A stretch of DNA of 64,000 nt from Pseudomonas sp. Seg1 (lineage in GTDB: Bacteria; Pseudomonadota; Gammaproteobacteria; Pseudomonadales; Pseudomonadaceae), in contig NZ_AP021903.1 in NCBI RefSeq assembly GCF_018326005.1, positions 4,515,001 to 4,579,000 on the forward strand. Direction: 5' to 3'. Position numbers and translations under genes: made by a program. Under the pieces are notes generated by a model. The model searched no databases, was not told where the DNA came from, and was given only the letters and a program-made list of their open reading frames with translations. Shown here in pieces: positions 34,448 to 45,800 of this stretch. The number at the start of each line of letters is the position of its first letter. The stretch's first letter is position 1.

Positions 34448-35476
34448 TTACCACTCGCATCGGCCGACGATGTCATCCAGATTGTCTGCCGCCCCCTGTT
34501 CCTTCAAGAATGACGTGACCTCGGCGACCCACTGCTGATCTGACGCAATACCAGCCCAAGCGTGGGTGCCCGCGCGATGGTAGGGGCGATCGTCAAACGT
34601 GTTGATCAGTGCCTGATTCAATGTTCGTACATCAAAGTCCGGATTTTTCGCGTTCTGCATCATCAGTGAGCTGAACACCCGCTGTTGCGTCTCTTCGCAC
34701 AATTTGACCTGCCGAGCGTCAGTGGAGCTCACGACAATAAAAGTGGGTTGGACACCCTCATCGAGCGCTGCCTGCAACCGATAGTGCCCATCGATAATCA
34801 CGTATGAGCACAACCCTCCCACGTACCACAGCAATACCGGCGGCAAACTGCCCTCTCTCGCTTTCTTACGCCACCACTTGAGACGACCTGCCAGCGGGTC
34901 CACCGCATGCACGCCGATAATATGGCCCAGATCCCAATCGAGCCAATGCACGGTTTGCGCTTGCACGTTATCGAGAATGCCCTCACCACGTGCGTACCAG
35001 TTCGGCAAATGACTGGATGCATCAGGTAGTGTGGAGAAATACCAGCCACTTGAGCCATCGCCGGATTTACTGCGCCCGGCATGGGGCAACATTGGTCGCG
35101 CCACCCAATGGCCGGGGTAGAGAAAATCGGCCTGATTCTCCATCAGCTTGTTAATGAAGTAGCGACACCAGCCGCGTATGCGCTGGTCGGGAGGTAACAC
35201 AAAGTGTTCCTGAACGTCAGCCGAGCCAATAGCGGGGACGGATGGCGAATCCACTTGAATGGGCTGAGGGTTGCGCACCAACCACGCGCCGTAATACGAA
35301 GTGGCGATAGTGCCCCAGAACAACGGGACGTCATTGAGCATCAACTTCATTCGAGCATTGTTGCCACTGAGCAAATGCAGTGGCGGTTTGCTCGACTTCG
35401 AGCGTTTGACCTCAACGCTCAGGCCGACCCAGTTTTCCTCAAGATCCTTGAGATCCCGCCAGTAAAATTGCTTCAC
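34448..35476 (-). CDS. Hypothetical protein with a ParB/Srx-like motif
   Basis: 342 residues from GTG 35476, which has AAGGA seven bases upstream; a GTG at 35536 without a good RBS would add 20 residues. I do not recognise the family as a whole. The only clear hint is PVLLWYVGGLCSYVIIDGHYRLQAALDEG, where VIIDGHYRLQAA (around residues 227-238) resembles the conserved DGHHRxxA box of the ParB/sulfiredoxin fold. The N-terminal half is rich in Trp and has no membrane segment or signal peptide. No partner gene is seen. It could be a DNA-associated or nucleotide-binding protein; the function is open. Confidence 0.6.
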   Translation of the reverse strand: MKQFYWRDLKDLEENWVGLSVEVKRSKSSKPPLHLLSGNNARMKLMLNDVPLFWGTIATSYYGAWLVRNPQPIQVDSPSVPAIGSADVQEHFVLPPDQRIRGWCRYFINKLMENQADFLYPGHWVARPMLPHAGRSKSGDGSSGWYFSTLPDASSHLPNWYARGEGILDNVQAQTVHWLDWDLGHIIGVHAVDPLAGRLKWWRKKAREGSLPPVLLWYVGGLCSYVIIDGHYRLQAALDEGVQPTFIVVSSTDARQVKLCEETQQRVFSSLMMQNAKNPDFDVRTLNQALINTFDDRPYHRAGTHAWAGIASDQQWVAEVTSFLKEQGAADNLDDIVGRCEW

Positions 35477-35542
35477 AGCAGATCCTTTACGAACATCATT
35501 GCGGGCAAAGCCCCACAAGTTTTCATCGTCGTTCACAAGTCC

Positions 35543-35630
35543 GCTGCAGGAGCTGTCGAGTGAAACGAGGCTGCGATTTTTTGATTTTTAATCGTAAAAA
35601 GCAAGATCAAGAGATCGCAGCGTGCCGCAG
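35543..35630. repeat. Imperfect inverted repeat of a third REP-like family
   Basis: GCTGCAGGAGCTGTCGAGTG and AACGAGGCTGCGAT on one side face AGATCGCAGCGTGCCGCAG on the other, around an AT-rich loop. The same arms (CTGTCGAGTGAAACGAGGCT) recur in P. fluorescens intergenic regions as I recall. This copy is degenerate. Confidence 0.65.
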
Positions 35631-35642
35631 TGCCTGAAGAGT

Positions 35643-36458
35643 TTATTGGTTGCGGTCCGCCAAAAACTTCAGCAATACCTCATTCACAAACTGCGGATTC
35701 TCCAGATTGGAGATATGCCCCGCCTCCGGCACCAATGCCCACGGACAGCCAATCAACTCCGCCATTTCCTGTGTCTCCGACGGTGGTCGTGGTTTGTCCT
35801 GATCCCCGCACAGCACCAGCGTGGTGGCCGCATTCAGCTCGCCCAGACGCGACAACAGATCATCACGGCCAAACGTGATGCGCCCCATCGGCACGATGCT
35901 TTGACGCAGTCGATCGGCGGAATAACCCGCCAGTTTTGCGCGGAAGTCCTGATACAGCGCCGACTGTGGATCAATGCCCGGGCGGAAGAAAATCGGCACA
36001 ACAATGTCGAGCAACTGCTCGCTGATCTCACCGCTTTCTTCGATTTGCTTGAACAGCGAGAAGTAATACTGACGCGTGGGTTCGGGCTCTACGCCGACAT
36101 AGGTGTCCATCAACAGCAGACCGTTGACCCGCTGTGGAGCCGAGAGTGCCAGACGCACGCCCCACATGCCGCCGACCGACAGGCCGACCAGAGTGACCTG
36201 GTCGATCTCCAGATGATCGAGCAACGCCTCGGCCTGCCGGGCGATGTCATTCAGCGATGTCGTGCCATCCGGCAAGCGTGCGGACTCGCCATGGCCCCAG
36301 AGATCCAGCGCAATCACCCGGTAGTGCGGTGACAACTCGGCGATTTGCGGCGCCCACATGGCCTGATCCCACAGATAACTACCGGCCAGCAGCACGGCCG
36401 GGCCGGTGCCTTGATCAATGTAATGAAGCGCTTGTCCGTCCACCGTGAAGAAAGGCAT
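35643..36458 (-). CDS. Alpha/beta hydrolase, substrate unknown
   Basis: 271 residues from ATG 36458. It has a serine nucleophile elbow GLSVGGMWG (Ser94), an LDLWGHGESARLP segment, and a late histidine in VPEAGHISNLENP. A lid-like insertion around residues 115-190 (TYVGVEPEPTRQYYFSLF...) is typical of small esterases or lactonases. It resembles the 3-oxoadipate enol-lactonase/bromoperoxidase group, but no pathway genes are adjacent. It is downstream of pvdL on the same strand, but a terminator at 36482-36509 separates them. Confidence 0.82.
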   Translation of the reverse strand: MPFFTVDGQALHYIDQGTGPAVLLAGSYLWDQAMWAPQIAELSPHYRVIALDLWGHGESARLPDGTTSLNDIARQAEALLDHLEIDQVTLVGLSVGGMWGVRLALSAPQRVNGLLLMDTYVGVEPEPTRQYYFSLFKQIEESGEISEQLLDIVVPIFFRPGIDPQSALYQDFRAKLAGYSADRLRQSIVPMGRITFGRDDLLSRLGELNAATTLVLCGDQDKPRPPSETQEMAELIGCPWALVPEAGHISNLENPQFVNEVLLKFLADRNQ

Positions 36459-36481
36459 CGACCACCCCCGCGACAAAAAAG

Positions 36482-36509
36482 AGAACCGGCAGACTGAGCT
36501 GCCGGTTCT
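36482..36509 (-). terminator. Rho-independent terminator downstream of pvdL
   Basis: A perfect 11-bp stem AGAACCGGCAG / CTGCCGGTTCT with a 6-nt loop. On the minus strand it is followed by CTTTTTTG. It ends the leftward pvdL transcript about 320 bp beyond the stop codon, just before the hydrolase gene. Confidence 0.85.
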
Positions 36510-36590
36510 GGATCGTCAACCTTGGAAATGTACGTGAATGTACCGGTTGAATTGTGTTGAACGCACTGACGCCATCGCTGGCAAGCCAGC

Positions 36591-36874
36591 TCCCACAGGT
36601 TCAGCGGTAAACAAAAAATTTGTGCACACACTCAATCCCTGTGAGAGCTGGCTTGCCAGCGATGAGGCCGGAAAAGACGCTAGAGATTACAAGCCCTCCA
36701 GCTCCGCCATCAGGTCATTCAAGCGATCTACCTCCCACAGGTTCAGCGGTAAACAAAAAATTCGTGCACACACTCAATCCCTGTGGGAGCTGGCTTGCCA
36801 GCGATGAGGCCGGAAAAGACGCTGGAGATTACAAGCCCTCCAGCTCCGCCATCAGGTCATTCAAGCGATCCACC
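36591..36874. repeat. 142-bp tandem duplication carrying the 3' end of pvdL
   Basis: Units 36591-36732 and 36733-36874 are nearly identical (about four differences). Each contains a REP arm (GAGCTGGCTTGCCAGCGATG) and a stretch matching the last 14 codons and stop of pvdL. The right unit is the real pvdL end; the left unit is an extra, untranslated copy. A further REP arm (36573-36596) abuts the left unit. Confidence 0.92.
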
Positions 36875-39800
36875 TTCTCCTCGGTGATATCACTGGCCGC
36901 CAGGCCATTGATGTACTCGGCCAGTTCTTCCACCGTGCTGCACTCGAACATCGCTCGCAGCGGCACGTCGCGTTGCAGGGTTTTCTGCACCCGCGAGGCA
37001 ATCTGCGTGGCCAGTAGCGAATGCCCGCCCAGTTCGAAGAAGTTGTCGCGCACACCGACTTTCTCGACTTTCAGCACCTCGGCCCAGATACCCGCCAGGG
37101 TCTGCTCCAGATCGTTGCGCGGAGCCAGGTAATCCTGGCTCTGCAACTGACCGATCTCCAGCACCGGCAAGGCCTTGCGGTCCAGTTTGCCGTTGGCGTT
37201 ATGCGGCAACTGATCCAGCCACAGCCAGTGCAGCGGCACCATGTATTCCGGCAATTCGCTGCGCAGGCGCTGCTTGATCCGTTCCAGCCGTTCACCTGGA
37301 TTCAATGCCGAATCAGCGGCGACCAGATACCCCACCAGGTGCTTGCCGTTGGCGCCCTCCTGAACACCGACCGCGGCATCACGGACTTCCGCTTGCTCGT
37401 GCAGGCGCGCCTCGATTTCACCCAGTTCAATCCGGTAACCGCGAATCTTCACCTGATGGTCGACCCGACCGACGTATTCCAGCACGCCATCGCTACGGCG
37501 ACGTGCGAGGTCACCGGTGCGATAGAGACGCTCGCCCGGCGCACCGAACGGGTTCGGCACAAACACCGGCGCCGTGCGCAGCGGATCGCTGACATAACCG
37601 CGACCGACACCGGTACCGGCCACACACAACTCACCCACGGCCCCCAACGGCACCAGTTCCAGCGCGCCATCGAGCAAGTACAACAAGTTGTTGTCGGTCG
37701 GCGTACCGATCGGCAGATAGCTGCCGCGCGTCGAGGCCATGTCGACGCGGTAGAACGCTACATCATCCGAACATTCCGCCGGGCCGTACGCGTTGACCAG
37801 ACCGATGTCCGGGTAACGCAGCAACCATTGGTGCGCCAGTTCCGGCGGCATCGCTTCACCGGTCGGCAGCATCCAGCGCAAACCGTCGAGGCTCAGGCGA
37901 TCCGAGGCCAGCATGCCTTGAATCAGCGACGGCACGCTTTCCAGCACGGTGATGCCCTGGGCCTGCACATGCACCAGCAGACCTTGCGGATCGTGGGCGA
38001 TGGCGTTCGGCACGATGTCGACCCGCGCACCAAACAGCGGCGCGGCGAGGAACTGCCAGACCGAAATGTCGAAGCTTTGCGACGCGGTCTGCGCGATCAC
38101 ATCGGCGTCCGTCAGATTCAGGTACGGCACTTTGCTCAACTGGTTATTGAGCATGCCGCGCTGCTCGACCATCACGCCTTTCGGCAGGCCGGTCGAGCCC
38201 GAGGTGTAGATCACATACGCCAGGTTGTCCGGGCCGCTGTGAATACCCGGATTTTCCATCGAGATGGCCTGCGCTTGAACCTCTTCCCACACCAGCAAGC
38301 GTGGGCGATTGGCACAGCTGAACTCATCGAGCAACGCCTGCGCCTGGTCACGGCACGCCTCGCTGCACACCAGCACCGGCGTGCGACTCAGCTCGATGAT
38401 GCGTTGCAGACGCTGACTCGGCAGGCCCGGATCGAGCGGCAAGTAACCGGCGCCAGCCTTGAAGCTGCCGATGATCATGCCCAGCAGGTCGAGGTTACGC
38501 TCGGCCAGCAACGCCACCGGTTGATCCATCTCCACCCCGGCCGCAACCAGCGCATGGCCGAGACGGTTGGCTTTTTGATTCAGCTCGGCATAGCTCAGTT
38601 GCTGATCGAGGCAACTGGCCGCGATGCGTTGCGGATGCGCTGCAACCTGTGCTTCGAACAGCGCAACGTAGCTCTTCTCCAGCGGATAATCATGGGCGCT
38701 CTGGTTGCAACCGTGCAGCAGGAAGTCCTGTTCCTCGCTGCCCAGCAAAGGCAGGTCAGCCATGTCGCCATGGAAACCATCGACCAGCGCCAGCAACAGG
38801 CGCTTGAACTCGCCGAGCATGCGCTCGATGGTCGATTCGTCGAAATAACGCTGGTCATACGACAGATGCAGACCGAGGTCATCGCCGGGGTAGCACACCG
38901 CCGTCAGTGGGAAGTTGGTATGCGTACGGCCCGAATCCGAGGTGGCGTTAAGGCTTTGCGCACGGTCCAGTACCGAGACTTCCACCGGGGCGTTTTCGAA
39001 CACGAACAGGCTGTCGAACAGCGGCTGGCCTTTCGGCAATTCGCTTTGTTCCTGGATGTTCACCAGCGGCAGGTATTCGTACTCGCGCAGTTGCATGTTG
39101 CTGTCGAGCAATCCACTGAGCCACTGCCGCACACTGGCGCGCTGATCGTCTGCCGGGATCTGCACCCGCAGCGCAATGCTGTTGATGAACAGGCCGACGG
39201 TGCGTTGCATCTCCGGCATTTCCACCGGACGCCCGGCCACGGTCACGCCGAAGAGCACGTCGCGATCACCGCTCAGGCGTCGCAGCACCAAGGCCCACGC
39301 CGCTTGGGCGAAGGTGTTGATGGTCAGTTGATGAGCCTGGGCCAGTTCGCGCAGACGGGCGCCGTCCTCGACATTGAGTCGGGTGTAACGGTCGCCGACG
39401 ACCATGCCGCCGCTTTCACCGGCGTGTTCACGCAGGAACGGTCGATCACTCGGAATCGGCGTGGTGCGCTCAAAGCCTTGCAGGTTCTGCTGCCACCACT
39501 GACGCGCCTCGGCCAGGCTCTGGCGTTGCAGCCAGCCGATGTAATCGCGGTAACGCGGCGGTACGGCCAATTGAGCTTCGCGACCTTCGCCGAGCGCGGT
39601 GTAGATCTCGAAGAAATCGTTCATCAGCAGCGAACGGCACCAGGCATCGATAAGGATGTGGTGGTTGCTCATCATGAACCAGTAGCGCGCCGCGCCGACC
39701 TTGATCAGACGCAGGTGGAACGGTGCCTGATTAAGCAGATCGAAACCGGCCTCACGTTCGCTTTTCAGCAATGCTTGCAGTTTCGGTTCCTGCTCGGCTT

Positions 39801-42800
39801 CGCTGACGTTGCTCCAGTCGAGATACTCGATCGGCGTGCGACCCGGCGTGTGAATCACTTGCAGCATGTCTTCGCCAACGTTCCAGCAGAACGAGGCACG
39901 CAGTGCTTCATGACGGGCGACCACCGCTTGCCACGCTTGAGCGAAACGCTCGGGGTCGAGTTCGCTGTTGATGCGGTAGCGATCCTGCATGTAGTACAAG
40001 CCTGTGCCCGGTTCGAGCAAGGTGTGCAGCAACATGCCTTCCTGCATCGGCGTCAGCGGATAGACGTCCTCGATGTGCGCGGCGGGCACCGGCAAGGCAT
40101 CGAGTTGCGCCTGAGTCAGTTTCGCCAGCGGGAAGTCCGACGGCGTCAGACCGCCGGCTGTGTCTTGCAGGCAATGCTCGATCAAGCTCTGCAATTCACC
40201 GAGGTAGGCGTCGGCCAGATCATTGATGGTCTGCGTGTCATAACGCTCGGCGCTGAAGGTCCAGCGCAGCAGCAATTCACCGCTGTAAACCTGACTGTCG
40301 ACACTCAATTCGTTTGGCAGTGGCGCTTGCGGATCGTGTGCCGCGCCGACCGGTTCGTCGAGCGGACGGAACAGCGCATCACTGCCGAAGCTCTGGTCGA
40401 ACTGGCCAAGGTAGTTGAAGGTGATCGGCGCATGCGGCAGCGCAGCCATGCTGTGTCGGCTGAGGTCATCAGCCAGATAACGCAGCACGCCGTAGCCCAG
40501 ACCTTTGTGCGGCACCGCGCGCAGTTGCTCCTTGATCGCCTTGATCGAAGCGCCCTGCCCGGCGGCTTCTTCGATGTTGTGCGGGGTCAGGCGCAGTGGA
40601 TAAGCGCTGGTGAACCAGCCGACGGTGCGGGTCAGGTCGATCTCGTCGAACAGGGTTTCGCGGCCGTGACCTTCCAGTTGAATCAGCGCCGATGGCTGGC
40701 CGCTCCAGCGGCACAACACGCGGGCCAGCGCCGTCAGCAGCAGATCGTTGACCTGGGTGCGATAAGCGCTCGGCGCCTGTTGCAGCAGTTGTCGGGTGCG
40801 CTCGGCATCGAGGCGCACGCTGACGGTTTGCGCGTGACGGTTCTGCTGGCCGCCCTGCGAATTTGCGCAAGGCAGATCAGCGTTCGGACCGGCCAGTTGC
40901 GTCTGCCACCAGCTCAGCTCTTCACGCAAGGATTCGCTGCCGGCGTATGCCTGCAAACGCGCCGCCCAGTCCTTGAAGGCACTGGTTTTCGCCGGCAGTT
41001 TCACCGATTGTTCGGCGTCGAGCTGGCGATACACCGTTTGCAAATCATCGAGCAAGACCCGCCACGACACACCGTCGACCACCAAGTGGTGGATGGCGAT
41101 GAACAGACGTTTTTGAGCTTCAGGACCATCGACCAGCAAGGCACGCAGCAGCGGGCCGTTTTCCAGATCGAGACTGCGTTGGGCATCGGCAAACAGCGCC
41201 TCGCACTTGTCCATCGAGGTCACGCGCACTTGCCACAACACGGGCGCATCGGACAGCGGTTGATGCGTCGCTTGCCATGCTCCGCCGACCTCGCTGAAGC
41301 GCAGACGCAAGGCGTCGTGCTGTTCAATCACGGCCAGCAGCGCTTGCTCCAGACGATGCGGCTCCAGCGCCACGGTCGGCTCCAGCAACAACGCCTGATT
41401 CCAGTGCTGGCGCTCAGGGATTTCAGTGTCGAAGAACCAGTGCTGGATCGGCGTCAGACGCGACTCACCCGCAACCCGTCCTTGCTCGGCCGTTACTTGT
41501 TCGCTGCGGCTCGCCACCGCCGCCAGGGTCTGCACCGTCTGATGCTGGAACAGGTCACGCGGGCTGAAATGAATACCCTGCTGCCGCGCCCGGCTGACCA
41601 CTTGAATCGACAGAATCGAATCGCCACCGAGTTCGAAGAAATTGTCGTTGAGGCCGACCTGCTCGATGTTGAGCACTTCGCACCAGATCTGTGCCAGGGT
41701 CTGCTCCAGCTCGTTGCTCGGTGCCACGTAATCCTGACGATTGAGCTCCGGATCCGGCGCCGGCAAGGCGCGGCGGTCGAGTTTGCCGTTGGCGGTCAGC
41801 GGCATGCTCGCCAGCAGGATCAGGTGCGTCGGCACCATGTAATCCGGCAATTGGCTCTTGAGGTGCGACTTCAGCGCTTCGCGCAATTCAGCCTGTTTGG
41901 CTTCATTCTGCTCGGCAACCTCAGTCACCAAATAGCCGACCAGTTGTTTGCCGCTCGGCGCATCCAGCGCCAGCACCGCGGCTTCGCGGATTGAAGCGTG
42001 ATCGAGCAAACGAGTTTCGATTTCGCCCAACTCGATACGGAAGCCACGGATTTTCACCTGATGGTCGATCCGCCCCAGGTATTCCACCAGGCCATCGGCA
42101 CGCTGGCGCACCAGGTCGCCGGTGCGGTACATGCGCCCGCCATCGGTGGCGAACGGGTCAGCGACAAAACGCTCGGCGGTAATGCCCGGACGGTCGTGGT
42201 AGGCCTGCGCCAGACCGGCGCCGCCAACGAACAATTCACCGGTCGCACCTTGCGGGACCAGCGCCAGGTCGGCGTCGAGAATGTACGCCACGCGGTCGCC
42301 GATCACGCTGCCGATCGGCACGCTGCCGGCGCCCTCTTCCAACACTTCCGGGGCCAGACTGGCCAGCGGCATGACCACGGTTTCGGTCGGACCGTAGGCG
42401 TTGAAGAACAGGCTTGGCTTGAAGGCTGCACGAATCCGATGCAGATGTTCGCCGGTCAGCGCTTCGCCGCCGGTGATGATCATCCGCACTGGCAGGATTT
42501 CGTTTTGCGTCGCGAGGAACTGCGCCAACTGGCTGCCGTAGCTCGGGGTGAAGCCGAGCACATTGATTCGATGGTTGCGGATCAAACCGCAGATTTCTTC
42601 CGCGTCCCACTGCCCTTGCGCACGCAACACAACCTGCGCACCGCTGAGCAAAGGCACCAACAGACGTTCTGTCGCGGCATCGAAGTTGATCGAATAGAAG
42701 TGCAGTTCGCAGTCGTCCGGGCGCATGCCGAAACGCTCGATCACGGCCTGGCAGTGCATGGCGATTTCGCCGTGGGAGACCACCACGCCTTTCGGTTTGC

Positions 42801-45800
42801 CGGTCGAACCCGAGGTGTAAATCAGGTAGGCCTGATGCTGCGGCAGGCTGATAAACGGCAGCTCAGTGGCTGGGTGATCGGCCAGTGTCGCGCTGTCATC
42901 CTCCAGGCACCAGCGCGCCACGCTTGCCGGCAAGTCTCCAAGCGCTTTGAACATTGCGCGATCACTGAGCAGCAGACCGATGCGGCTGTCTTCGATCATG
43001 TAATGCAGACGGTCGAGCGGGTATTCCGGGTCCAGCGGCACATAGGCGCCACCGGCCTTGAGAATCGCCAACAGGCCGATAACCATTTCCAGCGAACGCT
43101 CCAGCGCCAGTCCGACCCGCACTTGCGGGCCGACGCCACGCTGACGCAGAGCCCAGGCCAGACGATTGGCGCGGGCGTCGAGTTCGGCGTAGCTCAGGGT
43201 CTGGCCGGAGAACGTCAGGGCCGGTGCATCTTTGCGCATCAGTGCTTGCTCGGCAAACAGGTGATGAATGCACTGATCGAGACGATGCTCGCCCGGTTCG
43301 ACGCCGAGGCTGTCGAGCAGTTGTTGTTGCTCTGGCGCATCGAGCAGCGGCAGTTCGCTGAGGCGCTGCTGCGGATCGGCGATCAGGGCTTCGAGCAGAT
43401 TGCGCCAATGTCTGGCCATGCGGGCGATGGTCGGTTCGTCGAACAGATCGGTGCTGTAAGTCAGGCAGCAACCGAGGCGATGGTCGAGGTCGGTGACTTC
43501 CAGGTTGAGGTCGAACTTGGTCGCCCGCGCATCGTTGGCCAGGTATTCGACGGTCATGCCAGCGAGCATGCGGCTCTGCTGGAACTCCCAGCGCTGCACG
43601 TTGCACATCACTTGGAACAACGGGTTGTACGCGGCACTGCGCGGTGGCTGCAAGGCTTCAACCAGATGATCGAACGGCAGATCCTGGTGAGACTGGCCTT
43701 CGATAACCGTGTGACGTACCTGCTTGAACAATTCACCAACCGACATCATCCCGTCGAGTTGGCAACGCAGCACCTGGGTATTGAGGAACGCACCGATCAG
43801 CCCTTCACTTTCCGGACGGATCCGGTTGGCTACTGGCGCGCCGATGCGCAGATCGGTCTGGCCACTGTAGCGGTAAAGCAAGGTCGCGAGTGCGGCGGTC
43901 ATGGTCATGAACAAGGTCAGACCATTTTGCGCGTTGAACGCACGAACGCGGGCGGCGAGATCGTCGCTGAGGTCGAAACGGAACAGTTCGCCCTGATGGC
44001 TTTGCACCGGCGGACGCGGACGGTCGCCCGGCAATTCCAGCAGCGGATGTTCGCGACCGAGTTGCGCGGCCCAGTAGTCGAGTTGACGTTGACGCTCGCC
44101 GGATTCCAGCCAGTTGCGCTGCCAGACGCTGTAGTCGAGGTACTGCACCGGCAACGGTTCCAGCGGCGAATCGCGGTCGTCGACAAAGGCTTCATAGAGC
44201 GCGCTGAGTTCACGGGCGAAGATGTCCATCGCCCAGCCTTCGGTGACGATGTGATGCAGGGTCAGGACAAAGTAATGCTCATGCTCGGCAGTCTTGACCA
44301 GACAGGCGCGCAGCAGCGGACCGGTTTCCAGATCGAATGGCAGGTGCGCTTCTGCATCGGCCAGTTGCTGGACGTTTTGCTCACGCTGATCGGCCGGCAG
44401 TTTCGAGAAATCCTTCCAGTCCATGCGCACACCAGTCTCGGCATGCACCTGCTGACGGGCAACGCCGTCGACGCTCGGGAACGTGGTGCGCAGGGTTTCG
44501 TGACGCAGGATCAGCGCTTGCAGCGCCGCCTCGAAACGCTCGACATGCAACACGCCACGCAAGCGCGCCATGCCGCCGACGTTGTACGCCGGGCTGTCCG
44601 GCTCCATCTGCCAGAGGAACCACATGCGCTGTTGCGAATAAGACAGCGGCACCGGTTTGCTGCGGTCGACTTTTTCAATCGGCGGCTGTTTATTGGTGCG
44701 GCCGCTGGCCTGGATCAGACGGATCTGCTCGGCGAAATCACCCAGTTCGCTGTGTTCGAACAAGGCGCGCAGCGGCAGTTCGACGTCGCAGGCCTGACGG
44801 CTGCGGGAGATGATTTGCGTGGCCAGCAGCGAGTGCCCGCCGAGGGCAAAGAAATCGTCGCGCAGGCCGACTTGCGTCAGGCCCAGCACTTCGCGCCAGA
44901 TCGCGGCGATCTGCTGCTCAAGTTCAGTCACTGGTTCGACGTGTTCACGCACTTGCCATTGCGGTTCGGGCAAGGCGCGACGATCGAGTTTACCGCTGGG
45001 GCTCAGGGGCATTTCGTGCAAACGCATCAGTTGCGCCGGGACCATGTATTCCGGTAGCTCGGCGGCCAGTGCGGTTTTCAGGCGAGTGATCTGCGCGTCC
45101 TGATCTTCGCTGGCATCGGTCGCGGTGAAGTAGCCGATCAACTGGGCGCCGGCAGCGGTTTCGCGCACCAGCACCACGGCTTGGGCGACGCCGTTTTGAG
45201 CGAGCAGACGCGCTTCGATTTCCTCCGGTTCGACGCGGAAGCCACGCAGCTTGACCTGCTGATCGAGACGACCGAGATATTCGATTACGCCGTCGGCTGT
45301 CCAGCGTGCGCGGTCGCCGGTACGGTACAAGCGCTCGCCCTGCTCGCCCAATGGATCGACGACGAAACGTTCGGCGGTCAGCGCCGGGCGACCGAGGTAA
45401 CCCCGGGCCAGACCGATGCCGCTGATGCACAACTCACCCGGTACGCCGGCCGGCACGGGGTTGAGATCAGCGTCGAGAATGCGGCAAACCACGTTGCCCA
45501 GCGGTCGGCCAATCGGCGAACGCTCGCCATCGGCCGTTGTGCAATGCCAGTGGGTAACGTTGATCGCGGTTTCGGTCGGGCCGTAACGGTTGTGCAGTTG
45601 CACCCGCGGCAGTTGTGCCAGTACCCGGTTACGCAACTCTGCGGGCAAGGCTTCGCCGCCGGAGAAAACCCGGCGCAGGCTGGTGCATTCGGCACTCAGC
45701 GGCTCGTCGACGAACAACGAAAGCAGTGGCGGCACGAAGTGCAGCGTGGTCACGCCGTATTGCTGAACCAGTTGTGCGATGCGATGCGGATCACGGTGCT

